A stretch of DNA of 64,000 nucleotides from Sphingomonas sp. Its GTDB lineage: Bacteria > Pseudomonadota > Alphaproteobacteria > Sphingomonadales > Sphingomonadaceae. Within the stretch, counting starts at the first letter, position 1. Each line of letters begins with the position of its first letter. A program made the position numbers and the translations under genes. Location of the stretch: the NCBI RefSeq assembly GCF_019749955.1, contig NZ_JAIEPC010000014.1, forward strand, positions 1 to 64,000. The letters run 5' to 3'. This document shows, one piece after another, positions 45,208 through 55,014 of the stretch. Under the pieces are notes generated by a model. The model did no database searches, was not told the origin of the DNA, and saw only the letters and a list, made by a program, of their open reading frames with translations.

Positions 45208-47913
45208 TTATGTCGTTGCGCGAACCTCATGCCCCAGCGATGTGACGGTTGAAAGGCGTGATTGCACCCGCGCGACCGCTTCGTCGAGGGTGACGCGCGC
45301 AATCGGCACGCCTTCGGGAAACGCCGACAACAACCGCGAGGGCATCGCCGCCGACAGTAGCACGAAGGCGCCGCGATCATCCGCACGGCGAATCAGCCGC
45401 CCGAACGCCTGCGCGAGCCGCGCGCGCACCAGCCGGTCGTCATAGGCAGCACCCCCGCCCGCGAGCCGCCGCGCGGCGTGGAGCACGGTCGGCTTGGCCC
45501 AGGGCACGCCCTCAAGCACCACCAGCCTTAGCGAATGGCCGGGCACATCCACGCCGTCGCGCAAGGCATCGGTGCCGAGCAGCGACGCGCGCGCATCGTC
45601 GCGGAAAATATCGACCAACGTGCCCGTGTCGATTGGATCGACATGCTGGGCGTGGAGCGGCAGCCCTTCGCGCGCCAGCCGATCGGCGATGCGGGCATGC
45701 ACCGCGCGCAGCCGCCGGATCGCGGTGAACAGCCCCAGCGTCCCACCCCCCGCCGCGACGATCAGCCGGGCATAGGCATTGGCGAGCGCCGCGGTGTCGC
45801 CGCGCTTCACATCGGTGACGATCAGCACTTCAGCGGCCTCAGCATAATCGAACGGGCTGAGCGCTTCGAAATGCACCGGCGGCGCGGGCAAATGGATCGC
45901 CCCGGTGCGTGCGTCCGCCACATCCCAGCCGCCGCCCGCCGTCAGCGTCGCCGAAGTGACGAGCGCGCCTTGCGCCGGTTTCAGCACGATCTCGGCAAAG
46001 GGTCGGGTCGGGTCGAGCCAGCGGCGGTGCAGGCCGATGTCATATTCGCGCCCCTCGACGCGCTCGACCGCGAGCCAGTCGACGAAATCGGGATCGGTCG
46101 GCCCACCGATCCGCGCGACCAGCGCCAGCCACGCCGCAACCGTTTCCGCCCGCCAGCCGAGCGAGGCAATCGCGCCTTCGATGCGGGCGCGCGCCGGGCC
46201 GTCCATCCAGTCGGGGCCTTCATCGAGCACCGCGTCGAGCCGTCGCCCGAGCGCGACCAGCGGCTGATGCAGCGCGGCGAGCGCGGCGGCGGCGGGTCCG
46301 GCGGCCTCGATCAGCCCGGCGTCAGGCTCGGCGAGTTCGGTTTCGAGGCCATAGCCTGCATCGTCCTTGCCCTCGCCGCGCGCATAGACAAGGCCGCGCA
46401 CGGCGGCGAGCAAGGCCTCAACCGGGCCGAACGGTGCGCCTTCGCCCAATCGCTGGAGCCAGCCTTCGCCCGGCAGCGCCTGCGCCGCGCGGGCAGCGGC
46501 GTTGATCGCTTCGGCGCCGCCGGTGTCGTAGCTGGCGACATCGGACAGCCGCGCGGCGAGCCCCCGCCGTCGTCCCCGCGCGTTCGCCTCCGGCCCCATC
46601 ACCCAGCGGCGCAATTCGATCGTCTCGGCCCCCGTCAGCGCCACGCCAAACATTGCGTCGGCGGCATCGAACAAATGATGCCCTTCGTCGAACACATAAC
46701 GCGTCGGGCGCGTCGCCACCTCCCGACCCCGCGCCGCGTTGACCATCACCAGCGCGTGATTGGCGATGACGATATCGGCATCGGCCGACGCGCGCGCGGC
46801 GCGCTCGATGAAGCATTTGCGGTAATGCGGGCAGCCGGCATAGACGCACTCGCCGCGCCGATCGGTCAGCGCAATCGCGCCGGTGCGCCGGAACAGCGTT
46901 GGCAGCCAGCCGGGGAGATCGCCGCCGACCATGTCGCCATCGGCGGTATAGGCCGCCCAGCGCGCCACCAGCTGCGCAAGAATCGCCGCGCGCCCCGCGA
47001 ACCCGCCTTGCAGCGCATCCTCCAGATTGAGCAGGCAGGCGTAATTCTCGCGGCCCTTGCGCGTCACCACCTTCGCGCGCCGCACCGCAGGATCGGGGAA
47101 CAGCCGCGCGGTTTCATGCGCGAGCTGGCGCTGGAGCGTCTTGGTAAAGGTCGACACCCACACCGCGCCGCCCGCGCGCTCGGCCCAGAGCGAGGCAGGC
47201 GCGAGATAGCCGAGCGTCTTGCCGATCCCCGTCCCGGCCTCGGCGAGCACCAGATTGGGCGAATCGCGGCGGTCGCGCGGGGCGAAGGCCGCGCCAGCGG
47301 CATCGGCAAAGGCGCGCTGGCCCGGGCGTTGCTCGGCATCGGCACCGGTGAGCGTGGCGAGCCGCGCGCGGGCGTCACCAGCATCGAGCGTCACCGTGCG
47401 CGGGGCTGGGCGCGGCGCGGCCTCAGTCCATTCGGGGAGGCGCGTGAACAGGAACGCTTCACCCTTGGCGGGCTTGGCAAGGCGGTCGACGAGCAGCGGC
47501 GCCCAGGGCCAGCGCAACCGCGCCAGCGTCTGGAGCGAAGTCCACGCCCCCTCGCGTTCGGGCCACTCGCCCGCCGGTACCGCCAGCAGGCGCTCGGTCG
47601 CGGCGCGCAGGAACGCCGCCACGTCCTGATCGCGCTGCGGCACTTCCAGGCCGACCGCCGCCGCCAGCCCCTTCGGCGTCGGCACCATGAAGCGCGCGGG
47701 GAACAGGAACGCGAACAGCTCGAGCACGTCGAGCCCCGACAGCTCGGCATAGCCCAGCCGCTGCGCGACCAGCGGCGCGTTGAGCAGGATCATCGGCGTG
47801 TCCGCCGCCATGCGGATTGCTTCGCCGCGCGACAGCGAGCGCGTGCTTTCGCCCGCTGCCCAGATGCCGCCATGGCTTGCGTGGAGCGCCGGATAGGGGA
47901 GATCGATCACCAA
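45208..47913 (-). CDS. DinG-family ATP-dependent DNA helicase
   Basis: LVLAEAGTGIGKTLGYLAPASLWAERAGGAVWVSTFTKTLQRQL, IVIANHALVMVNAARG, VFDEGHHLFDAADAMFG, Fe-S Cys region. Confidence 0.92.
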   Translation of the reverse strand: MVIDLPYPALHASHGGIWAAGESTRSLSRGEAIRMAADTPMILLNAPLVAQRLGYAELSGLDVLELFAFLFPARFMVPTPKGLAAAVGLEVPQRDQDVAAFLRAATERLLAVPAGEWPEREGAWTSLQTLARLRWPWAPLLVDRLAKPAKGEAFLFTRLPEWTEAAPRPAPRTVTLDAGDARARLATLTGADAEQRPGQRAFADAAGAAFAPRDRRDSPNLVLAEAGTGIGKTLGYLAPASLWAERAGGAVWVSTFTKTLQRQLAHETARLFPDPAVRRAKVVTRKGRENYACLLNLEDALQGGFAGRAAILAQLVARWAAYTADGDMVGGDLPGWLPTLFRRTGAIALTDRRGECVYAGCPHYRKCFIERAARASADADIVIANHALVMVNAARGREVATRPTRYVFDEGHHLFDAADAMFGVALTGAETIELRRWVMGPEANARGRRRGLAARLSDVASYDTGGAEAINAAARAAQALPGEGWLQRLGEGAPFGPVEALLAAVRGLVYARGEGKDDAGYGLETELAEPDAGLIEAAGPAAAALAALHQPLVALGRRLDAVLDEGPDWMDGPARARIEGAIASLGWRAETVAAWLALVARIGGPTDPDFVDWLAVERVEGREYDIGLHRRWLDPTRPFAEIVLKPAQGALVTSATLTAGGGWDVADARTGAIHLPAPPVHFEALSPFDYAEAAEVLIVTDVKRGDTAALANAYARLIVAAGGGTLGLFTAIRRLRAVHARIADRLAREGLPLHAQHVDPIDTGTLVDIFRDDARASLLGTDALRDGVDVPGHSLRLVVLEGVPWAKPTVLHAARRLAGGGAAYDDRLVRARLAQAFGRLIRRADDRGAFVLLSAAMPSRLLSAFPEGVPIARVTLDEAVARVQSRLSTVTSLGHEVRATT

Positions 47914-47949
47914 CCGCTTGTCGGCGATTGGGAACAGATTGGCAACTTG

Positions 47950-48963
47950 TTAGCGGCGAAGCGCGGCGGCAAGTTCGGCCATCAGCCGCGCGAGTGCCTC
48001 AGGCGTCAAGTCGCCGAGCACGCCGCGTGCATGCTCGGGCAGATGCGCAGCCGGGTCGTCGCCGAACAGATAATGGTCGAACATCGCCCGCCACGCCGCC
48101 TTTTCATTCGCCGGAAGCCCGCGCATCGTCATCAACGCGTGCTTGAGCGACAGCATCGGTGTCATCATTCGCGCGGGGCCATCGCGCCACCAATAGTTGA
48201 TCATCGCCCCCACGGGTTCCAGCCCCGTCACCCCGTGCCACCACAGGCTGGGGATGTAGAGCACGTCGCCGGGCTCAAGCTCGACCGTCAGCGCCTGCTC
48301 GAACGCTTGGGCGAGGCGCGGAAAGCGCGCAAAATCGGGCGCCTCGATATCGGCAAGGCTCGATGGTTGCCCGGCAAGCGTGAAATCGATCGGCCCGACA
48401 TAGAGATTGGCGACCTGATCGGTCGGGAACAGCGTGAAGCGGCGACGACCGGCGACGACGCAGGCGAGATTCTGCGGCAAGTCCCAATGCGCCGCCGTCT
48501 TGGTACGATTGCCGAGCTACAACGACACGAGCATGTAGCGATCGGCATCAATCAGCGGCATCGGATGAGTCGCACGGAAGCGGGGCAGATGCTTGGCGAC
48601 CGGCAGCGCGCCAGCATAGACGCTCCACGGTTCTCCATCGTCGCACTGGCGCAGGATCAGGTCGAGCAATTGATCGATCGTCGCGAGGCGGCGGTCGAAA
48701 TTATGCCCCGCCAGATCATCGGTGAAGCCGAACCGGCCCTTGATCGAAGGCGCGCCGAACCACGCTTCGCCCGCAACGTCGTTGGCTTGTGCGCGCAAAG
48801 CGGTGGCAAAGGCGTCGCTAGATGTCCGTGCGGCGGCGACCAGCGGCCAGTCAGCAACCTGACCGCGCAGCACCACCGGCTGTGCGGCGGGCACGATCTC
48901 GGCTTCGAACGTCGCGCGGTCGACAGGCGCGCGCTCGGTGATGGGGCGGGGCAGGCTCGGCAT
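47950..48963 (-). pseudogene. Cupin_8 / JmjC-like dioxygenase-fold gene interrupted by an in-frame TAG
   Basis: ORF halves 48963-48517 (...DADRYMLVSL*) and 48480-47950 are in the same frame; conceptual read-through SL(W)LGNRTKTAAHWDLPQNLACVVAGRRRFTLFPTDQVANLYVGPIDF is a typical cupin_8 core. Confidence 0.85.
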
Positions 48964-49017
48964 GGCGCGCGCGTAGGTCTAGCAGTCGCGCGCCGGGTTC
49001 GCTAGGACCGCAGCCCC

Positions 49018-50631
49018 ATGACGACATTTGCACATCTCCCCATCGACGCTGCCGCGCTGCGCGCTGCCGCCACCGACTCCAAGGCCTGGCCCTATGAGGA
49101 AGCGCGCAAGCTGCTCAAGCGCTATCCGGGCGGCAAGCCCGGTGGCGAAGCGATCCTGTTCGAAACGGGCTACGGCCCGTCGGGGCTGCCGCATATCGGC
49201 ACGTTCAACGAAGTGCTGCGCACGACGATGGTCCGCCGCGCGTTCGAGACTTTGTCCGACACGCCAACGCGGTTGATCGCGTTCAGCGACGACATGGACG
49301 GGCTGCGCAAGGTGCCCGACAATGTGCCGAACAAGGCGATGCTGGCCGAGTATCTCGGCAAGCCGCTCAGCCGCATTCCCGATCCGTTCGGTTGCCACGA
49401 GAGCTTCGCCGCGCACAACAATGTGATGCTGCGGGCGTTCCTCGACCAGTTCGGGTTCGAGTATGAATTCGCCTCGTCGACCGATTACTATGCCAGCGGC
49501 CGGTTTGACGACGCGCTGAAGAGCGTCCTGCGCAATTTCCAAGCGATCCTCGACGTGATGCTGCCGACGCTCGGCGCCGAGCGGCGCGCGACCTATTCGC
49601 CGGTGCTGCCGGTCAGCCCCAAGTCGGGCGTGGTGCTGCAAGTGCCGGTCGACGTGATCGACGCCGATGCCGGGCTGATTGCGTTCGATGATGCGGGCGA
49701 GCGGATCATCCAGTCGATCCTCGGCGGGCAGGCCAAGCTCCAGTGGAAGGTCGACTGGGCGATGCGCTGGGTCGCGCTGGGCGTCGATTACGAGATGTCG
49801 GGCAAGGACCTGATCGATTCGGTGACGCAATCGGGCAAGATCGCGCGGGTGCTGGGCGCCCGCCCGCCCGAGGGTTTCAATTACGAGATGTTCCTTGATG
49901 AGAAGGGCGAGAAGATTTCGAAGTCGAAGGGCAATGGGCTCAGCCTCGAACAATGGCTGACCTATGGCTCGGACGAGAGCCTGGCCTTCTACATCTACCG
50001 CGAGCCGCGCAAGGCCAAGTCGCTGCACATGGGCGTGATCCCGCGCGCGATCGACGATTACTGGCAGTTCCGCGCCAATTATGCCGAGCAGCCGGTCGAA
50101 CAGCGGCTCGGCAATCCGGTCCACCATATCCACAATGGCCCGCCGCCCGAAGAAGCGCTGCCGGTGACGTTCGGGCTGTTGCTCAACCTTGTCGGGGTGA
50201 TGGGCGCGCAGGCGACGCGCGAGCAGGTGTGGGGGTATCTGGGCAATTATGTCGCCGATGCCGACCCCGCGACCTACCCGGCGCTCGACAATCTGATCGA
50301 CAAGGCGCTGGCGTATAACCGCGATTTCGTGGCCCCCACGCTCCAACGGCGTGCGCCCGAAGGGGTGGAGCGTGCCGCGCTCGAAGCGCTCGATGCCGAA
50401 TTGGCGAAGCTCGCAGCCGATACGTCTGCCGAGGATATCCAGAACATTGTCTATGAAATCGGCAAGACGCAGTTCGGTGATTTGGGAGGGTTCGAAACCT
50501 TACGCGACTGGTTCAAGGCGCTCTACGAAACGCTGCTCGGCACCAGCCAGGGTCCGCGCATGGGCAGCTTCATCGCGCTCTACGGGATCGACAACTCGCG
50601 CAAACTGATCGCCGAGGCGTTGGCCAACTAA
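49018..50631 (+). CDS. lysS: Class I lysyl-tRNA synthetase
   Basis: FETGYGPSGLPHIGTFNEVLRTT (HIGH-like) and KISKSKGNG (KMSKS-like); 537 aa, class I LysRS architecture. Confidence 0.95.
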   Translation: MTTFAHLPIDAAALRAAATDSKAWPYEEARKLLKRYPGGKPGGEAILFETGYGPSGLPHIGTFNEVLRTTMVRRAFETLSDTPTRLIAFSDDMDGLRKVPDNVPNKAMLAEYLGKPLSRIPDPFGCHESFAAHNNVMLRAFLDQFGFEYEFASSTDYYASGRFDDALKSVLRNFQAILDVMLPTLGAERRATYSPVLPVSPKSGVVLQVPVDVIDADAGLIAFDDAGERIIQSILGGQAKLQWKVDWAMRWVALGVDYEMSGKDLIDSVTQSGKIARVLGARPPEGFNYEMFLDEKGEKISKSKGNGLSLEQWLTYGSDESLAFYIYREPRKAKSLHMGVIPRAIDDYWQFRANYAEQPVEQRLGNPVHHIHNGPPPEEALPVTFGLLLNLVGVMGAQATREQVWGYLGNYVADADPATYPALDNLIDKALAYNRDFVAPTLQRRAPEGVERAALEALDAELAKLAADTSAEDIQNIVYEIGKTQFGDLGGFETLRDWFKALYETLLGTSQGPRMGSFIALYGIDNSRKLIAEALAN

Positions 50632-50766
50632 ATCCTCCCCCTTCACAGGGGGAGGTGGCGGCCGCAGGCCGACGGAGGGGGCCGGGCCACGGGCGATTTG
50701 CTTGCGGCCCGGCCCCCTCCACCATGCTGCGCATGGTCCCCCTCCCCCCGTTCCGGGGGGAGGATT
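50630..50766. repeat. MITE-like palindromic element between convergent genes
   Basis: Terminal AAATCCTCCCCC...GGGGGAGGATTT; internal 15-bp perfect stem GGAGGGGGCCGGGCC (50674-50688) / GGCCCGGCCCCCTCC (50706-50720). Confidence 0.8.
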
Positions 50767-50769
50767 TGC

Positions 50770-51654
50770 TTACTTCGCCTGAATGAACGGCAGCGGGCCG
50801 CCGCCGCCGGTGTAGGTTGGCAGCTTGCCGTCCCATTTCTCGACCGCGCGCAGATTGACGATTTCCGGGTTGGTGCGGATCGCTTCGGCCTCCACTTGAA
50901 TCGCTTCAGCATCGCCGCGCGCCTTGGCGATGCGCGCATCGGCATTGGCCTTGGCGGTGGCGACATTGGCTTGGGCGGCAAGCGCGGCTTGCTCATTGGC
51001 GATCTTCGCATTGATCTGCTGGAGCACCGCGTCGGGGACGACGATATTGCCCGCCCAGTAAAGCTGCTCAACCTGCAAGCCCACTGGCGCGAAATAGCCC
51101 TGCACGCGGCGCAGCGCGGTCGCGACCAGCTCGCTCTTGTGCGGGCCATAGATCTCCTCGACCCCAAGCTGCGACGCGCGCTCGACGATTGCGTTGCGGA
51201 TCGCGTTGCGCAGCGGCCCCGAAATGATCGCGTCCATGTCGCTGCGATAGCGCGAGAACAGGATCGGCGCGCGGGTTGGGTCGACGTGATAGGCAACCGC
51301 AACATCGGCCGACAGACCCAGCCCGTTCTTGTCCTGAAACGCGAAGCTTTCGTCGACCGTCGTCTGTTCGGTCGGCGATTTGGTCCAGGTATAGGTACGC
51401 GTGAACACCGGATATTCGTAAATGTTGGTCCCCGGCGGCGCGAAATACCAGCCGACCGGCAGCGACTGCGAGACGACACCGGCGTCGCTGCCGATGTTGT
51501 TGACGCGAATGCCGACATAGCCCGGCTGCACGCGCGCAAAGCTGCTCGTCAGCAACAGGCCGAGCACGACGATCAACGCCAGCGCCAGCCCCAGCAACCC
51601 CATCCGCCGCAACGCGCCGAAGCGCGGCAGGGCGACTTCACTCGAATAAGCCAT
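50770..51654 (-). CDS. SPFH/Band 7 (prohibitin-like) domain protein
   Basis: VQPGYVGIRVNNIGSDAGVVSQSLPVGWYFAPPGTNIYEYPVFTRTY...AQANVATAKANADARIAKARGDAEAIQVEAEAIRTNPEIVNLRAVEKWDGKLPTY. Confidence 0.93.
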   Translation of the reverse strand: MAYSSEVALPRFGALRRMGLLGLALALIVVLGLLLTSSFARVQPGYVGIRVNNIGSDAGVVSQSLPVGWYFAPPGTNIYEYPVFTRTYTWTKSPTEQTTVDESFAFQDKNGLGLSADVAVAYHVDPTRAPILFSRYRSDMDAIISGPLRNAIRNAIVERASQLGVEEIYGPHKSELVATALRRVQGYFAPVGLQVEQLYWAGNIVVPDAVLQQINAKIANEQAALAAQANVATAKANADARIAKARGDAEAIQVEAEAIRTNPEIVNLRAVEKWDGKLPTYTGGGGPLPFIQAK

Positions 51655-51693
51655 TTTTGCTCTCCCAGCGCCCGTGCGGGAATGCCCGGTGCG

Positions 51694-51885
51694 CTAACCG
51701 TCCAAGCGGCGGCGGCGCGAGGTGATTTCGGCGGCCATCGCCACCGGGACGGCCAGCGCGAGCAGGATTGCGGCGGCAAGGCCAGCCGACGTGTGCGCAT
51801 TGAACAGCGCAGGCACGACGAACAGCAACAGCCACAACTGGGCAATGCCAATCGGCACTGCCGCAATCCACAGGCCCACGCTCAT
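51694..51885 (-). CDS. Small two-TM hypothetical membrane protein (63 aa)
   Basis: MSVGLWIAAVPIGIAQLWLLLFVVPALFNAHTSAGLAAAILLALAVPVAMAAEITSRRRRLDG. Confidence 0.6.
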   Translation of the reverse strand: MSVGLWIAAVPIGIAQLWLLLFVVPALFNAHTSAGLAAAILLALAVPVAMAAEITSRRRRLDG

Positions 51886-52033
51886 CCGCCTTATACCTTG
51901 CTCCAATGCGCCGTTTGCACGCTCGCGGTTATACGCCGCTTGGCACGGGCGCGGAACGACAATCGGTCGATTTGTGACGCTCGCACCCACGATTGCGCGC
52001 CGTGCAACTTGCGGTCCCGTCCTCGCCCCGTGA

Positions 52034-53332
52034 TCAATGCGTCGGTTCGGGGTCGGCCTTGGCGCTGCCATAGCCAGTCCTGAGCGCGAGCGCCTCCATC
52101 GTCATGCTCTGGACCACGATCGAGAAGACGACGACGCCAAGGGCTGCGGCAAAAATCGTTTGGCGACCGGGAAAATCGGGGATCGACAGCACCAGCGCGA
52201 TCGACAGCCCACCGCGCACCCCGGCCCAGGTGAGCACGTTGTAAAGCTTGAGCGGCAACTTCTTCCCGGCCAGCATCAGCCCCGCACCCAGCGCCGACAC
52301 CGTTATCCAGCGTGCCGCCAGCACCATCGCCGCCGCACTCGCCATCAGCACCAGCGCCACAGGCGACAGCTGGAGCGAAAAGGCCTTGATGCCGACCAGG
52401 AAGAACAGCACCGCGTTCATCCCCTCGTCGATCACGTGCCAGAAGCTGTGGATATAGGCGGTCGCGCGCGGCGCCATTGCGCGCTCCGACCAGTCCGATC
52501 CCATCACCAGCCCCGCCGCGACGACTCCCAATGGCCCCGACAGGCCAAGGTTGAGCGCGACGGCATAGACCAATGTCGCGCTGGCAAAGGTAATCAGCGT
52601 TTCGGTGATCCAGTCGTCGACTGCGCCCATGATCCAGACCGCCACCACCGCCACCACCAGCCCCAGCGCGATTCCGCCAACCGCCTCGATCGCGGCATGT
52701 TCGGCCAGCAGCGCGAGGTCCATATGCCCCGCCGCCCCGCCCGCGCCCGCCCCCGCAGCATAGGCGAGCAGCGCCTTGAACAGCACGACCGCGACGCCAT
52801 CGTTGAACAAAGCTTCGCCCTCCAACTGCGCCTGCAGCCCGGGTTCAAGATCGGTCCGCTTGGTCATTGCCAGCACCGCGATCGGATCGGTGGGCGTAAT
52901 CAGCGCGCCGAACACCAGCGCCCAGCTGAGCGGCATTTCGATCCCGAGCAGCCGACAGCTGCTCCAGAACGCCAGCGCGATCAGGATGGTGGTGATCACC
53001 GTGCCGATCAGCGCGAGCGCGCCGACTGCCCAGCCGCGCCCGATCAGCGCCGCCACATTGACGTTCATCGCGCCCGCAAACAGCAGATAGGCGAGCAAGA
53101 TATTGAGCACGAGATAGGGGAAATCGATCTGCTGCTCGATCGAGCCGAACAACGCGCCGATGCCGAGACCGGGCATGGCCAGATCGGCCAGCCCGACACA
53201 GGCGCTCAGCAGCAGCCCGAAAACGAGCAGCCCCACCGCGACCGGGAGCTTCAGCGTGCGTGCATTGATCCAGCTCGCCAGCGTGGTGGCGGCAAGGATC
53301 AGCGCCGTCATCTCGAAGGGGTCAAGCGTCAT
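52034..53332 (-). CDS. Cation:proton antiporter (CPA1/NhaP type)
   Basis: Multiple TMs; ALVFGALITPTDPIAVLAMTKR, LEGEALFNDGVAVVLFKALL, TWAGVRGGLSIALVLSIP. Confidence 0.93.
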   Translation of the reverse strand: MTLDPFEMTALILAATTLASWINARTLKLPVAVGLLVFGLLLSACVGLADLAMPGLGIGALFGSIEQQIDFPYLVLNILLAYLLFAGAMNVNVAALIGRGWAVGALALIGTVITTILIALAFWSSCRLLGIEMPLSWALVFGALITPTDPIAVLAMTKRTDLEPGLQAQLEGEALFNDGVAVVLFKALLAYAAGAGAGGAAGHMDLALLAEHAAIEAVGGIALGLVVAVVAVWIMGAVDDWITETLITFASATLVYAVALNLGLSGPLGVVAAGLVMGSDWSERAMAPRATAYIHSFWHVIDEGMNAVLFFLVGIKAFSLQLSPVALVLMASAAAMVLAARWITVSALGAGLMLAGKKLPLKLYNVLTWAGVRGGLSIALVLSIPDFPGRQTIFAAALGVVVFSIVVQSMTMEALALRTGYGSAKADPEPTH

Positions 53333-53445
53333 GGCGCCACGATAGCCGCAGACCGAGAGGTGGCTATTAAATTCGACCGCCACGGTCGAATCATCGGGGC
53401 GGGCGGCCCCATTGCGCTCTGGTGCCGACCGGGTAGGAATGCCCG

Positions 53446-54450
53446 ATGCGCCGTTTCTTCTCGCCCCGCCAGCTTGACCATGCCCCCTTGCAGGAGCTCC
53501 ACAATGGCGGCTTCACCGCTTATGCCGAAAGCCCGGCGCGCGCCGAAGCACTGCTGACCGGGATCGGCGAGGTCGAGGCGCCTGCGGATCGCGGCGAGGC
53601 GGCGATCCGCGCGATCCACAGCGCCGATTATCTCGATTTCCTCAAAACCGCGCCCGCGCGCTGGGCCGAGGCAGGGCGGCCGGGCGATGTGATCGGCTAT
53701 GTCTGGCCCGTAGTCGGGCGGCGGCCGCTCAATCTCGACCGGATCGACGCGCTGATCGGGCGCTACAGCTTCGACGCGTCGACGCCGCTCACTGCCGACA
53801 GCTATGACGCCGCTTATTGGAGCGTGCAGTCGGCGCTCGCCGCGCTCGACGCCGTGCAAGGAGGCGAGCGCGCCGCCTTCGCGCTTTGTCGCCCACCGGG
53901 GCATCATGCCGGGGCGGATTATCTGGGCGGCTATTGCTACCTCAACGCTGCTGCCATCACCGCTCAGGCGGCGCGCGATGCAGGCGCGGCGCGGGTCGCG
54001 ATCCTCGACATCGATTACCACCACGGCAACGGCACGCAGGATATCTTCTGGGAGCGCAGCGATGTGTTCTACGCCAGCATCCACGCCGATCCGGCGACCG
54101 ATTACCCCTTTTACTGGGGGCACGCCGATGAACGCGGCGAAGGGGCAGGCGCGGGCGCGACGCTCAACCTGCCGCTGCCGCAAGGCGCGACGCTGGGCGC
54201 GTTCCGACAGGCGCAAGCCACCGCGCTCGATGCCATCGCGGCGTTCGGCCCCGACCTGCTGATCGTCAGCTTCGGCGCCGACACATGGGAAGGCGACCCG
54301 ATCAGCCATTTCAAGCTCGCCACCCCCGATTACGCCGTGCTCGCCGCCGACATCGCCGCGCGCGGCTGGCCGAGCGTGCTGCTGATGGAAGGCGGCTATG
54401 CCGTCGAGGCGCTCGGCGCTAATCTGGCAAGCTTCCTGTCAGGCTTCTGA
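53446..54450 (+). CDS. Histone deacetylase family protein (acetylpolyamine aminohydrolase-like)
   Basis: CRPPGHHAGADYLGGYCYLNAAAITAQ, VAILDIDYHHGNGTQDIFWERSDVFYASIHADP, LIVSFGADTWEGDPISHFKL. Confidence 0.94.
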   Translation: MRRFFSPRQLDHAPLQELHNGGFTAYAESPARAEALLTGIGEVEAPADRGEAAIRAIHSADYLDFLKTAPARWAEAGRPGDVIGYVWPVVGRRPLNLDRIDALIGRYSFDASTPLTADSYDAAYWSVQSALAALDAVQGGERAAFALCRPPGHHAGADYLGGYCYLNAAAITAQAARDAGAARVAILDIDYHHGNGTQDIFWERSDVFYASIHADPATDYPFYWGHADERGEGAGAGATLNLPLPQGATLGAFRQAQATALDAIAAFGPDLLIVSFGADTWEGDPISHFKLATPDYAVLAADIAARGWPSVLLMEGGYAVEALGANLASFLSGF

Positions 54451-54460
54451 CGCGGCGACG

Positions 54461-54883
54461 TCAGAGCCGCTGGATCTTGTCCGGCTTCGACGTGTTGGCG
54501 AGAATGCCGACCACGCTGCCCGGCTGCGGCGCCTTTTGTTCGTCGTCCTTGCTCGACACATAATAGCTGCCGCTGTGGATCTGGCCGTCGACCGGCGAAG
54601 TGTAGCGCAGCATCACCTTGGTCGTCCGCTTGATGTGCATCCCCTTCATGTCGGGATCTTCGTCCCGCAGTTCCTTGGCGAGATCGCAGTCCATGTCGCG
54701 CGTCCATTCGCGCCGGCGGCTGACGATGTGGTTGGTTGTACGCTCAAGGTGGCATTCCGAACTGACATTATCGACGCGCGCCTGCACCTCAACGTAATTG
54801 AGCGAGCGATCGGCATAATGGACCGCCATCGCCCCGACGACGAGGACACCGAAACCACCGAGCATCACCAACCTGACCACCAT
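54461..54883 (-). CDS. Hypothetical protein with N-terminal TM segment
   Basis: 140-aa ORF consistent with codon usage; MVVRLVMLGGFGVLVVGAMAVHYADRSLNYVEVQARVDNVSSECHLE. Confidence 0.65.
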   Translation of the reverse strand: MVVRLVMLGGFGVLVVGAMAVHYADRSLNYVEVQARVDNVSSECHLERTTNHIVSRRREWTRDMDCDLAKELRDEDPDMKGMHIKRTTKVMLRYTSPVDGQIHSGSYYVSSKDDEQKAPQPGSVVGILANTSKPDKIQRL

Positions 54884-55014
54884 CTTTCTCCCCTCGCTGC
54901 AATGACAGCGGAAGGATAATTCGCCTTTGCTAACATCGGGTTATCGCGACTGACAGCGCGCGGGTAAGCCGTGCCTGCGCTGCGCTGAATCGTGCGGTTT
55001 CACGCCGCGCTTAT

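Noticed and set aside
45535-49005. 1156-aa plus-strand ORF
   Set aside because: Antisense to the DinG-like helicase and the cupin gene; no recognisable domain, Arg/His-rich composition typical of GC-biased spurious ORFs.
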